NCBI GenBank assembly: GCA_024734495.1
Contig: JALMQS010000816.1
Span: 8,005,481 to 8,069,480, forward strand
DNA from: Forficula auricularia
Taxonomy: Eukaryota > Arthropoda > Insecta > Dermaptera > Forficulidae
Length of the DNA: 64,000 bases
Reading direction: 5' to 3'
Shown: positions 33,565 to 44,036 of the stretch, in pieces
How positions within the stretch are numbered: the stretch's first letter is position 1
Layout: each line of letters starts with the position of its first letter
Program-made: the position numbers and the translations under genes
The notes under the pieces: model-generated
What the model saw: only the letters and a program-made list of their open reading frames with translations
What the model was told of the DNA's origin: nothing
The model's database searches: none

Positions 33565-34665
33565 ATGCCAGGAGACACAGAATTAATAGAAGGTCAGGAA
33601 CCATTGGCGCATTCCACCAGGTTGGAAATACAAGCCGAACCAATCAACCAGGCACAGATAGCAACGGCCACTGCTGAATTCCCAAGCCTTTCATCAGATA
33701 GCGGTCCGGGAGTGCAGCCGCAGACACCGGTGAGTACTGCACCGTTTGACATGGCGCAAATGATGGCACTAATAGAGAGAATGAACGAGAGACAGATGGA
33801 ACAAATGGGAGAATTGAATAGAATGAGTAGAGACAATAAGGAACAAATGGGAGAAATGCGCAGGGACATGGGCAGTAACAGTAGAGAAATAAAAGGTGAT
33901 CTTGGTGGTAAAATGGATAGCGTCAAAGAGGAAATAAATGATAGAATGGATAGAGTAGCAGGTAACAATAGGGAATTAAATTATAAAATAGACGGGATGA
34001 ATCAGAGCATTCATGATAAAATTGAGGGCGTGAACAGGAAAATAGAGGAAATTATTAGGAAAATGGACGACCGGTGTATAAGGCTGGGTATAAGGATAAG
34101 GGAGCATGCCGTAACGGCAATCGAAATAGGCACATCTGGGGAAATATGGGAAACCACAGATGAAATCATTATAGAAAGCCCAAGAATAGAGACGGCGGTT
34201 GCAGTCTGTGACCAGGATGGGTTACAAATGTTCCAGGATGAAGTAGAAGTATTCTACACCGAATTTCACCATCCTGAAGTAATCCAAAATCCCCCAGCTG
34301 AAAAACTGGTTAAATTCCCCTTAGAGTTTGTAGAGGTAAAACCCCCTATCAAGTATCAAAAACAAGGATTGAGGGAGATCCTTGAGCTGGTCCGGGGCGA
34401 GATACTTTTAATTAGTAAAGTAGTTGAGCCCGGAAGATCAAACAAATCGTTTGTAGCTCACGGTATTAAATTTACCGTGCTAACAAAATTCGACAAACTT
34501 TCGCAATCCCTATATCATAAATTCTTTTTGCAATACGTAGTGCCCTTCCGCGTGGCAGAAATATGCCCCGGGGGCACCGATGTATTAGAAGCTATCCATG
34601 GTAAGAAGCATGGTGTGTTCAATACTCGGTTATTGAAACGGTTTTATAATAGCCCGGAACAGTGA
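33565..34665 (+). CDS. Gag-like / truncated Pol fusion ORF of the LTR element
   Basis: 366 codons starting at ATG 33565, 181 bp after the primer site. Residues about 62-172 are rich in Met, Glu, Asp, Arg and Asn with heptad-like spacing (MAQMMALIERMNERQMEQMG, then repeated KIDGM/KIEGV units) and probably form a coiled coil, as in insect retrotransposon Gag proteins. The C-terminus (residues about 305-366: LSQSLYHKFFLQY, PFRVAEI, VFNTRLLKRFY) matches the SH3/chromo-like tail at the end of gypsy-type Pol, just after integrase. The middle is unassigned. Protease, RT, RNase H and integrase core are absent, so an in-frame deletion seems to have fused the ends. No zinc knuckle is visible. Any encoded product would be a structural Gag derivative; function unproven. 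Confidence 0.75.
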   Translation: MPGDTELIEGQEPLAHSTRLEIQAEPINQAQIATATAEFPSLSSDSGPGVQPQTPVSTAPFDMAQMMALIERMNERQMEQMGELNRMSRDNKEQMGEMRRDMGSNSREIKGDLGGKMDSVKEEINDRMDRVAGNNRELNYKIDGMNQSIHDKIEGVNRKIEEIIRKMDDRCIRLGIRIREHAVTAIEIGTSGEIWETTDEIIIESPRIETAVAVCDQDGLQMFQDEVEVFYTEFHHPEVIQNPPAEKLVKFPLEFVEVKPPIKYQKQGLREILELVRGEILLISKVVEPGRSNKSFVAHGIKFTVLTKFDKLSQSLYHKFFLQYVVPFRVAEICPGGTDVLEAIHGKKHGVFNTRLLKRFYNSPEQ

Positions 34666-37624
34666 TTAAAAAAGCTAATCACAAACTATGTGTTAATTCC
34701 ACATAGGGGCTTGTTCCAGTTGAATTCTATCTCTTAATTTTCCCCCCTCACCTTTTAGTTCTTTTCATATTTTTTCCTTTTATTTTATTATTTTTTGTTG
34801 TAAATAGTTGTATATTTTTTTGTAAATTTTTTTGTAAATTTTCTTATTAATTTATTTCATTAAATTTCTTATCAAAATGAGAAAATTTCATTGGTCTGTC
34901 TGTCTATTCAGTAAATTATTTAAGTCCGTCGGGAAGTCCAATCATTTTTTTATTATGAAACAAAGAAATTCTTTCTTTTGCTAAAGTCGTTTTGTCTTAA
35001 TTAAAGTAATTTTTCTTAAAATTGTCATTTAATTAGAGTAATAATTGTTGCATTTAAAATCAATTAAGTTTTTTTATCTAATCTTGAAATAGTTCGAAAA
35101 TAAAATTTAAAATCTGTCTGTCATTAAATTATTAAAATCATTGAAATTCCGCTAAATAATTTTGTCAATTAAGTCCGATAAGTCTTCTTAATTATTTTTT
35201 TGATTAAATTTGAAATCATTTAATAGTAATTATTATCGCTAATAGATCATTAGCATCGATTAATTAGAGAGGCAAATCTATAGATAAAAAGATAATCCTT
35301 AATCCTCTCTCTCTTAATCGTTTTGTAAATTCAATTTAAATTGATTATTAGTTCAATTTGATTTGATTTGGCGTTAATTATTTAAAAACACAATCTATTT
35401 TTAAAATGATTTTGTTTGTTTTTTTTAGTCTGTCGGTCTGTCTAAAATGAAATTTCTTGTCTTTTTATTTTTTTATTAAATAATAATTATTTGCTACCTG
35501 GTCTGGCAAATCAGTTATTTGCTATTGACTTTGATTAAGCAGAAAAATAGCGATTCGGTGTGTAAACCCCCCCCCCCCCCCCACCAATCTTCAGCAATGA
35601 GATTTGCAAAGAGTAATTCTAGTTACTGTCAACCACTCTCATATTTGAACCGGCGTTTTGTTCACGCTTGAAGCCATTTATTTCTTTATTGTCCTTGGGT
35701 TCAGAGTCTCCTATACATTTTTCTCTCTGCTCTTTCTCATTGGAATCAATTATAATTAGCATTTATTTTTTTGGTATTAATGCGAATAAATCATAACACG
35801 GACCCACTAGGTTATTTTCTGATGATAAAATTTATTGGTTATTTTTTTATATATATAAATATTATCCAACCTTTGGCCATTGCCTAAGTTCAATGTCGAG
35901 TTTTTTTACTGACCCTATTATGTCGCAATTACTCGAACTTAAATGGAATTTTAAATTTTCTTATTCAGAAATTACTATTAGGAAAATTTATTTTTTTACC
36001 GTTATTCTTTGCGATCATTCTCTATGATCTATTAATAGGTGAACTCTGTTCCTTAATTTGTAACAGGAAGGTCCTTTATTCGGTATTTTCTATCGATAGA
36101 ATTTTTTTATGGTTAGTTTATTCACCATTCTCTCTGACCTTTGAGTTTTTTTATTCTATTACCTGTAATAGTAACCTGATTTTTTTATCAATAAAGTTTG
36201 TTTACATCCTATGGGCAATTTTTTAGTTCTCTAAGTGCCAAAAACCGATTGCCTGTCAAAAGTGAGTGCAAGGTCTGGGCCCTATCTGGAGAATTGTTTT
36301 GTTGCCTAGTGGCTTGTTGTGGTCTGTGACTGGTTTGTATGTTTGTTATAATGGTAAAATGTAAAGCCCTTGAGGCCCATTGAATTGTTTTTGTGAGAAG
36401 ACCTTAAGCGCCGATGGTCGCGAATAATTATTTTTTTAATTATTGTTTTATTTTATTTTTTAGTTTTTTTATATATTCTTATATGAATGTCTAAGCCGCG
36501 TAAAAAACGCGTGAGAGTATCGTGATGATGGTCGGCGGTCTGGTCGAGGACTCAGAGGAAGAATGCCCTGAGGATCCTTGTCGGCTGGACCTAAGTAGTA
36601 TAATGTTGCAGTTGCCCAAACATTAATTTTTTTGTTAATTTAATTTTTTTATTTTTCAGTCAAAGCCAATTTTGGTCCCTTCGTAAAAATGTAGAGAAAC
36701 ATTGGGGGCTCATGCTGTGTGTCTGATGTGGACGTGGCTGGACTTTGAAGCCAGTTCTGACGGACCTACCTCTGCGGTCGTCTGTCACAGGCTTATGTTG
36801 GATTGTGAGATTTTTTGTATTAATTTCCCCCCCCCTTTTTTGAATTAATTACTGTGTGGCAGGTTTAATGGGCGGCTAAGTCCGCGGGGCATAGACCCAT
36901 GTTTTTCTTGAGGAATGAGCCGACGGCTACCCACCGATGCAATTTCCGGACAATTGGGAGCGGGCCATTCACTCTAAGAAGTGAGCCAGGCTGTGTGCCT
37001 GATGGTAGTAGTTTGTAGAGGAATGAGCCGACGGTGACCCGCCGAGGCAATTCCCGGACAATCGGGCACGGGCCATTCCCTCTATGTGTTGAGCCGGGCT
37101 GTGTGCCCGATGTATTGTAAGTTTCTTAAGAATTGGGTTGGATGGAAGACGTTGGGGTTGGCCACCACGGGGTCTGAAACGGCTGCCCAGCATCCCCTCC
37201 GGCTCCCATTTAACCGCGACTTGTTCAGAGGACAGCTAGTAACCGCTTTGAAGGTTTCAGAGGCCTCAAGGTAGGACAAAGCGCTCTGAACAGTCATTAA
37301 ATTTCCCCTTGTAAGCAAATAATCTCTCACTCCCACGTTACAGCCGTGGCGGTGCGCTCGCCTTGGTTTGTCCCGATGTTACTGGAAGATCAGGAAAGCT
37401 TCGTTCCTGTCTGACACCCAGACATGGACATCCAATGCCTATGCATTTATTTGTTTATTTTTTTATTTTTATACTTTAATTGTAATTCTAGCATCAGTAC
37501 AGTAAATTCATGGTAACAGTATACTGTGCGGGTGCTGGCCGATGATGTTCGGTCCTGGAGTCAGAGGCATTAAACTTGTCACCTTCTTAAGTGGTTCCAA
37601 TTTTAATGTTTCTGGCCGGGGGGA
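34666..37624 (+). other. Long non-coding 3' internal region of the LTR element
   Basis: About 3 kb between the ORF stop and the 3' LTR without a credible gene. The first half is AT-rich with T-runs and 'gtctgtctgtc'-like phrases. A C16 run lies at 35567-35582. The second half (36500-37440) is GC-richer. No env-like ORF or membrane-anchored frame was recognised. Short frames on both strands at 36865-37336 are not convincing. Confidence 0.6.
36913..37128 (+). repeat. Imperfect tandem duplication, 108-bp period
   Basis: 'gaatgagccgacgg' at 36913 and 37021 start two units. Each continues with 'gcaatttccggacaat' (or ttcccggacaat), 'cgggccatt' and 'ctgtgtgcc(t/c)gatg'. A shorter phrase, 'gctgtgtgtctgatg', lies upstream at 36711. 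Part of the LTR element interior. Confidence 0.7.
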
Positions 37625-38291
37625 TGTAATGATATAAGGGGCAGACCCCCCCCATTCATTTAATGGGCAACTTCGTTGCCAAGTTTGTTCTTCTTTTATA
37701 GGATGATTAAAGCCTTCCACGGTTGGCAGCCTGGAGACTGGCTCTGAGCGTTGCTAATCTCAGGTCCGCTGCCAGTCAGCCTAGAGGCGACAATTTGCTC
37801 AGGCAGTAGAGAAGGAGCTGAAGTCTTGAGCAGACCTGCGGACCGCCTACGCAATACTCTCTACTTTCGCCATCTTTCGCTTGCTTTCTTTCACTCAGCC
37901 TTCATCTTCTTTCAGAGCTTATCGAAGCGATTCATAATTACATTTTTTATATATATATTTTATATAACTTCTACCTTGAAAGGTCAGGAATTATCCTTGC
38001 CAGCAAGTATTCTTTTCTTAATATTTTATTACAAGATATTTTCTTTTAAAAAATATCTCATATTTTTTACATCTAATTTATTTTAACTATATTAAACGTG
38101 CCTGGCAGGTTTAACCCTTGAACCATATTTTCTATTTTATATTTATATTTTTAATTATTTTTTCTATGAATAAATAGTTTTTTTAACTTAATTATTTTTT
38201 CTTCAACCCAGAGTGTTCATAGCCATTTACACCTGACCAATTTAGATTATAGGGCTCTCCTAAAGACGCATAAAGTCCTTAAATCCCAACA
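37625..38291 (+). repeat. 3' LTR
   Basis: 667 bp, starting TGTAATGAT after the purine tract gggggga and ending CCCAACA before the target duplication ATAC. It differs from the 5' LTR by a few substitutions and small indels (for example a C-run of 8 instead of 5 near 37645, and agcgttg for agacgttg). Confidence 0.88.
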
Positions 38292-38319
38292 ATACTTCGG
38301 AGAAAACACAATCGAAATC

Positions 38320-39040
38320 GTCTCAAATTTATTGCATACATATCTTGCTGTACTTATTTTATCTGGTGTTTACAGGTAAATTGTTAAAGTTTTCTTTTTA
38401 TTTCTAAATGAATTTCATGAATCTTTTTTTATTCTAATAGATCTATAAACGAATCTCTTGATTTATTCGACAGTGAATATGGGCGGTCAGTTTTTAGAGA
38501 AATAGTGTCAATGAAACATTCATATATATGATATTTTGGTTCGATGATGTCATTAGCAGAGGCCAACAAAAATCTCTTGACAAGTTTGAACCGATAAGTG
38601 AATTATTTGAGAAATGGTCAGACATTTTATCGAACTTCTATAATCCATCTGCATGTGTGACTGTCGACGAACAATTGCTTGGTTTTCGTGGTAGATGGAT
38701 GATTCGTCAGTATATGCCATCAAAACCAGAAAAACTAAGCGTAATTAAATATATTTCATATGTTTAATCAAGAATTATGTTCTTTTTTAATTTCTTGAAG
38801 TACCTATTTGTTTTAATAAAAAAAAATTCCCTCTAAATATTTTGTTTTATGAATGAATTGGCACCCCCCCCCCCTCTGAACATTTTCTGGCTACGCCACT
38901 GCTTACAATGGTTGGAACAATGAGAAAAAATAAACGAAGTATTCCACCAAAACTTATGGAATATAAAAAAGTTCCATTGTCTCAGTCTACATTTGCATTT
39001 ACAGAAAATACAACACTTGTTTCGTATGTTGGAAGGAAAT
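38320..39040 (+). pseudogene. piggyBac transposase fragments (deleted, with an intron)
   Basis: Exon 1 reads LAVLILSGVY up to a splice donor gtaaat at about 38374. A 70-bp AT-rich intron ends ttctaatag near 38441, and the frame resumes RSINESLDLFDSEYGRSVFR. After a frame change, 38528-38767 reads FDDVISRGQQ, LDKFEPISELFEKW, then VTVDEQLLGFRGR, containing the first catalytic aspartate, and PSKPEK. A second piece at 38905-39040 reads TMVGTMRKNKRSIPPK and TLVSYVGRK, the conserved GTxRKNKREIP block. The part between, with the remaining catalytic aspartates, is lost. The LTR element cuts the exon upstream of LAVLIL. The gene cannot be functional. Confidence 0.85.
38835..38903 (-). mobile_element. 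hAT-like end between the two piggyBac fragments
   Basis: Reading on the minus strand from 38903: CAGTGGCGTAGCCAG, then a G-rich run (C-run on the plus strand at 38863-38874). This is a frequent hAT terminus. It sits where the piggyBac coding sequence is interrupted, so an insertion followed by deletion may explain the missing middle. No partner end was found. Confidence 0.45.
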
Positions 39041-39219
39041 AAATATCTAAAATATAATAATAAAAATTGTTTATGAATCTATTTCACAATTTAATTCAAA
39101 TTCCTTTAAAATATTTTAAGAAAAAAACATAATTTGAAACAAAATACATTGAAATTCCATATGCGTAGATTTCTACGCAAGGATAACATTTGTTATTTTT
39201 TTTAAGGATCAGATGAGGG

Positions 39220-39756
39220 TTAAGGAGGTTCTTTCGCGACAATCCACACAAAAAGTTTTAGCCTTGTAACCACACTTTAAATATGAACGGAACTAAAATT
39301 TTAGGTTATGTTATTTTAACGTGAATGTACCACTCACACTACGAAATCTCTATATGGATACACAGATACTTGCCGGATCGTTTCCAAGCCATTGATCTTA
39401 TATCCCTTCCACTAAAAATAGTCGCCCAAATATGTAGTTTTTTTTTTATCAAAACTAAGAGGTAAATAATTTCAATTTTTTTTTAAGTTACTCCGAATAT
39501 ATTATTCTAATAAATATTAGTTTTTCATCAAGATGGTGAAAGTCCTTCAATGAAAAAAAATAAAATAATGATCATTTTCCTCTCTTTTCCCAATCTACCA
39601 TATGTAAAAAATATCATTTTTAATTGCAATTATTTCATGTTTGGTGTGGTAAATCGTCTTCAAATTTTAACAGTGTCATTATTATGCTTTTAACGACTTA
39701 TATTCCAAGTTTCAAAGACTTCTTGAATTTTTGCATTTGTGAAAGAACTACCTTAA
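39220..39756. mobile_element. TTAA-flanked MITE, copy 1 (529 bp)
   Basis: TTAA at 39220-39223 and 39753-39756 flank inverted ends GGAGGTTCTTTC and, inverted, GGTAGTTCTTTC. A homologous element lies at 58197-58701. The left TTAA is the same tetranucleotide that bounds the piggyBac relic on its right, so the two elements abut through one target site. No ORF. TTAA targeting suggests mobilisation by a piggyBac-type transposase. Confidence 0.8.
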
Positions 39757-40125
39757 GGGCTCTTGGGCCCAATAGTTAAATCAAACAGTGAATTTGTTTT
39801 TCAAGAAGAGTTGTCAAACTAGTCTGTCATTTCTTTCGGAGTAAGAAAAGTCATGTGAATGTTTCACACCAGCTGGATTTAAATTTCTTTAATCAGAAAC
39901 GCCTGTCTATTGATATAAAGAATTGATTTAATAGGATTAAAGGAAAGAAAACATAGGTTGGAATTTATTTATGGATGTGGTTCTCCCCTGAATCTATCGG
40001 ATGGCTAAAATATCTATTCATATTTTAAGCATTAAGGACAAAACAGAACATTTAAAATTGTTTTTAATTTATTTCAATCAGAGTAATGGTTAACCACAAA
40101 AGAATAAAAAATAAAAATAAATAAA
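39757..40125. other. Non-coding stretch
   Basis: AT-rich, no supported feature. Confidence 0.5.
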
Positions 40126-40129
40126 ACAA

Positions 40130-41088
40130 ACTTCAAAAAAATTAAATGCAACAAATAAAATAATAAGAACGCAAAAATAAAATAAAATACACTAAAAGGC
40201 ATGAAATAATTATATAATTTAGTTACAGCTAAACGACGAAAATATTAACATGAAATTACTTTTTGAAGTCGGTGCCAAACAAACTATACCTATAAGCGAG
40301 CGTACCCGCCAAACGTACTAAGTAAGATCCCTCGAGTGCGATTCATAAAATGTATATGTTTGGCACCGACTTCAAAAAGTAATTTCATGTTAATATTTCG
40401 TCGTTTAGTTGTTAACTAAATTATATAATTATTTTATACCTTTTAGTGTGTTTTATTTTATTTTTGCGTTCTTATTATTTAATTTGTTGCATTTAATTTT
40501 TTTGAAGTCGATTTTATTTTTTTTTATAAAAATTATTTTTATTTTTCTCTTTTTAGTGATGTTATTAATAGTGACTTAATATAATACCTTGCATGCATCT
40601 CGTAAGAGAAAGCGTCGGGCGAATGAATCAGAAAATGATAATAAAATTCAATTCATAAATATAGAAATTTTCTCGAAACGTTTGCGGGTTTTAAATGAAT
40701 GTTTTAAGATTTTTTTATAAAAGATTTTATTTATTATAATTTCCATTATTTGGTCATAGAATTGGAGATTTACGTTATTTCGTCATTGATCATATCTTCA
40801 GAAGTTGACCAAATTAATATGGTACCACCCCTAAGGTACCCTCTTTCCAATACAAAAAGAATCATTAAAATCGGTTCATAAACAAAGAAGTTATGCCTGA
40901 ACGAACATATCAAAAAAGGTCCAATACCAATGAAAAACAAAAACGGGACCAATCGGAAGCTAGACTGAACCCAATACAAAAAAAAATCATCAAAATCGGT
41001 TCACAATTGGCGGAGATATGAGGTAACATAGACACAAAAAAAAAATCAGTCGAATTGAGAACTTCCTCCTTTTTTGAAGTCGGTTAAA
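40130..41088 (-). mobile_element. ACCGACTTC repeat, copy 1
   Basis: Two modules. A palindrome (about 40130-40510) has arms that both carry 'tttttgaagtcggtgccaaa' and 'taacatgaaattact' and meet near 40320. A second module (about 40511-41088) ends 'ttttttgaagtcggttaaaa'. In the second module a minus-strand frame (40770-40979) reads WVQSSFRL, FVYEPI and ILIWS, also found in the copy at 48.1-48.3 kb. Repeats of this sequence type are widespread in insects; I cannot assign a superfamily. Confidence 0.7.
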
Positions 41089-41605
41089 AATATAGATTAA
41101 TATTCTTCTTTTTTATGCTGTGTTGCTATAATGTTATTGCATCCTCGAATTTAACAAGAAAATTAAAACAAAAAAAAAACGAAATTATATTGAAATAATT
41201 TTCAAAAAATATACTGAAGTTGTACTACCAGAGACAGTTACTCAAACTAAAGTAGAAGGGAACCGGTCGCGTTAAGACGCTAGAGCGCCTTCAGCAGTAA
41301 GCATAATAATCATTAATTTAAGCCGATTCGAGTTACCGACTTGTTGATATTTGTATAAATTGTTACACTCCAATCTAATTTAAATAATATAACAAGGTAA
41401 TTTGATTCGTAAAAATAGTTGAATTTATTTTCAGAACATTTCTTCAGTGGCATTGCTTGTTTTAGAATTATATACATCAACTATCTAGATTTTCAGTAAA
41501 TAAAATAAAAATTTAATCAAAATACTTTGAAATTATATTCTACATTTTATTCTCGAATTATGTAGCTACATTAAAATTAATATCCCTCTCGTAAGCTGCT
41601 AACTT
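41089..41605. other. Non-coding stretch
   Basis: AT-rich. A short GC-richer phrase at 41260-41310 is unassigned. Confidence 0.5.
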
Positions 41606-41609
41606 TTAC

Positions 41610-42255
41610 AGGGTGGGGCATAAAGATCTACCACATTTTGAAGAAGTATAAAAAAATGAAAAAATTTAAATAGAAAAAAACTGAATATATTTTTGAAAAG
41701 AACATAAAAAAATATATATTTTTTTAATGTGTTTTAAACATTATATCAGACGAGAAAAAGGAGGGGGGGGGCAAAAATGAAAATTATAGCCCTTTCGACC
41801 AAACTCAACCAAATTTTGTATACATATTCTGTAGACCCCCAGAAGGCCTCTAGAAATGCAAAAACTCACCACCCGAAATGGGGGGGGGGAGCGTAAAAAA
41901 TGAAAATTCTAGCCCTTTCGACCAGTTTTTGCATTTCTAGCCTTCTGGGGTATATAAAATATGTATATAAAATTTTGTTGAGTTTGGTCAAAAGTCATTT
42001 TTGACGCTCGCCCCCATTTTGGGTGCTTAGTTTTTGCATTTCTAGCCTTTTAGGGGCTCACAAAATATGTATACAAAATTTGCTTGAGTGTGGTCGAAAG
42101 GGCTAGAATTTTCATTTTTGACCCTCCCCCCTTTTTTTGTCTGATAATATTTAAAACACATTAAAAAAAAAATTATGTTCTTTTTCAAAAATATATTCAG
42201 TTTTTTTCTAGTTAATTTTTTTTATACCTTTTCAAAATGTGCTATCTGGCTAGAC
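41610..42255. mobile_element. Palindromic MITE, family F (about 645 bp)
   Basis: The outer arms mirror each other: 'ctaccacattttgaagaag', 'actgaatatatttttgaaaa' and 'cacattttga' near 41625-41700 recur inverted at 42180-42250. Inside are G-runs (41762-41770, 41881-41890), three or four copies of 'ttctagccctttcgacca' and 'catttctagccttctgggg' in both orientations. The inner phrases resemble those of family C at 10.6 and 11.85 kb. No ORF. Confidence 0.7.
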
Positions 42256-42524
42256 TACTTAATTAGGCAATAATCAGACACGTAATCTAGAATTTAAGTT
42301 TTATTAATTATGACTAAAAAATAAAGTAACGAGAAAATTATTTGTTTGTTTTTTTTTTCAAAACTTTATTCTAATTTATTTGCACGAAATTTTCTCTGGA
42401 GAGAGACGGACTGGTAGAACTTTTAACTGAAAGTAATGGAAGGCAGTTCAGGGGAACCCACGGAAAGTAAAAATTAACACATGTCGAAATAAAGTGTAAT
42501 TTATTGGAATCCTTCCACCTTTCC

Positions 42525-42575
42525 CTTCAAACCGACGTTTCGGAGGATTCTTCCCTCCTTCTTCAGGGTTTCAAG
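42525..42575 (-). ncRNA. Type I hammerhead ribozyme, complete by eye
   Basis: Minus strand: CTTGAAACC, CTGAAGA, extra A, stem II GGAGG/CCTCC (5 pairs, loop of 7), GAAAC, GTC, GGTTTGAAG. Helix I pairs CTTGAAACC with GGTTTGAAG (8 of 9). The core is consensus and the cleavage triplet is the canonical GTC. Stem III is the minimal AC/GT, so a dimeric form is likely. It is one of the best candidates in the window. Confidence 0.8.
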
Positions 42576-43650
42576 GGGTCAATGAAGGAAACAAATAAAA
42601 TGCTTCCTTCCTCTCTCCGCAGCAGTGTATAAAACTTTTTTCTTCCTTAGCAGAAGCATAGAAAAACAATTTTTTCCCTTCTTTTTCTTAATTAATATTT
42701 TTTTAGTTTTTAAAATTTCACAAAAACGACTTGATTTATTTTAATAAATGTGTGCGAACACGAGTACCTATACTAGGTCTACAAAAATATAATTTTTGAA
42801 AATTATTTTTTATGAGACATTAATTATTTTTAACAAAGTTTATTATATTTTAAATAACATAAAGAAATCAAAGTGAAAAATCGTCTAACATGCATTCTAT
42901 AATGAGAATACATCCCTTGTAGGAAATGAGAAACAAATGCTGCCTCGTTTTTTTGAACTCTATATGGTGAATATACAATCATACTTGAAAGATAAAAAGT
43001 AAACCAGTTTTAGGTATTTTACATAGATGAAATAATTGCTTCCATTGAGGTCATTTATTAGTACCATATCTTAAGGGCTAGACATCTGCCGGTCCAGTTT
43101 CGTAGTTAAGTGGCCTTTGATCCTCCCTGGGCTTCTCAGTCCAGTCGATTATCATTTTCTTAGACGGATCTGATTAGCTCGTATCCAGTCTTCACCTGTG
43201 TCGACAGTTTGGTCAGAGCGGTGCCCATTAGGGCTTCGAATTCGGAACCCTCACTCCTAATGATGCAATATTGTTTTGTAAATTATAATCTTTCATGTTT
43301 CATAATATTTATTTAAACATTAATCAAACAAGTTATTAATCTACATTTTACAAGGTTGAGTCAGAGACATATGGCTGAGGAAATCAGCAAGACTTTTTTT
43401 AATTAATCTCTGATTCCCAATTTACACCTCCTCCACATTGACGATCTCATCCCAGTCTTTAATCTTGTTTCTCTTTTAATGTAACGATTGATTGTATTTG
43501 CTTCCTACTCTATTTTAATTATATTTTAAGCCGATTTCATGTGAGGTTAAAATATTATGTTCAATAGCTATTGAAAGATCAAGTTAGGATTTATTTATTC
43601 ATTTTTTCAACGGATAATAGTCTCAATTTACAAAATTGTAAAATTATAAC
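42576..43650. other. Non-coding stretch
   Basis: A GC-richer patch at 43070-43260 has no convincing reading frame. The rest is AT-rich. Confidence 0.45.
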
Positions 43651-43755
43651 CCTACAATACTCATGTTGTTAGCGTTCGTGTCTGTGATGAAACTGTATTA
43701 GATGAAGGAGGAGGTATTAGCCAAATTTGGATTCGCTGAGTTCAATAAAACACTC

Positions 43756-43804
43756 TGAATAAAACGTTCCGGCCTAAATTTATTTGGCCATCTTCAGTTA
43801 ATTG
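43756..43804 (-). ncRNA. Hammerhead motif, left arm
   Basis: Minus strand: CTGAAGA, extra T, stem II GGCC/GGCC around an AT-rich loop, GGAAC in place of GAAAC, GTT. Helix I is short (about three pairs). The one core substitution may reduce activity. Confidence 0.55.
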
Positions 43805-43992
43805 GGAGTTATACACAAAATGGGGAACACATATGTGATCGAACCAAAACTTAAAAATAAAAATGGTAGCTTCATGTAAATGTATAACGTGTCTGCGCCC
43901 CACGTTATAAATTTACATGAAGCAACCATTTTTATTTTTGTGAAGTCTTGGTACGATCAAATATGTGTACCGCATTTTGTGTATAACTCCCA

Positions 43993-44036
43993 ATTAACTT
44001 GAAGATCGCCAAATAAATCAGGCCGAAAATGCTTAT
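43993..44036 (+). ncRNA. Hammerhead motif, right arm (decayed)
   Basis: Plus strand: CTTGAAGA, stem II with one mismatch (CGCC against GGCC), GAAAA, then TGC. It mirrors the left-arm motif but has lost the GAAAC and GTH boxes. Confidence 0.4.

Larger units (their letters stand above)
32717..38295 (+). mobile_element. LTR retrotransposon (Ty3/gypsy-like), complete ends, internally deleted
   Basis: LTRs at 32721-33383 and 37625-38291 are near-identical outside the first ~20 bases, and the element is flanked by the 4-bp duplication ATAC (32717-32720, 38292-38295). LTRs start TG and end CA. A primer binding site follows the left LTR directly and a purine tract (gggggga) precedes the right one. 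The single long ORF joins a gag-like N-terminus to an integrase-like C-terminus; protease, reverse transcriptase and RNase H are missing. The element sits inside the piggyBac transposase exon, so it is the younger of the two, and the LTR similarity implies a recent insertion. Confidence 0.88.
32076..39223 (+). mobile_element. piggyBac-type transposon relic, interrupted by an LTR retrotransposon
   Basis: TTAA at 32076-32079 and 39220-39223 flank inverted ends CCCTAGTCTGATCCTT (left) and, inverted, CCCTCATCTGATCCTT (right). Both ends also carry a subterminal inverted motif (GCGTAG, four bases, CTACGC) at 32096-32111 and 39173-39188, closer to the end on the left than on the right. That is the asymmetric terminal and internal repeat layout known for piggyBac. 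Without the LTR insertion the relic is about 1.56 kb, shorter than a full element of about 2.4 kb. It contains transposase fragments (38320-38767, 38905-39040) and a hammerhead-like motif in its left arm. Confidence 0.85.

Noticed and set aside
33594..33968. 124-codon minus-strand ORF in the LTR element
   Set aside because: Antisense shadow of the Gag-like ORF; its hydrophobic reading comes from the complement of Glu/Arg/Met-rich codons.
36865..37336. Several overlapping ORFs on both strands in the LTR interior
   Set aside because: They lie in a GC-rich tandem block where stop codons are rare; no domain resemblance.
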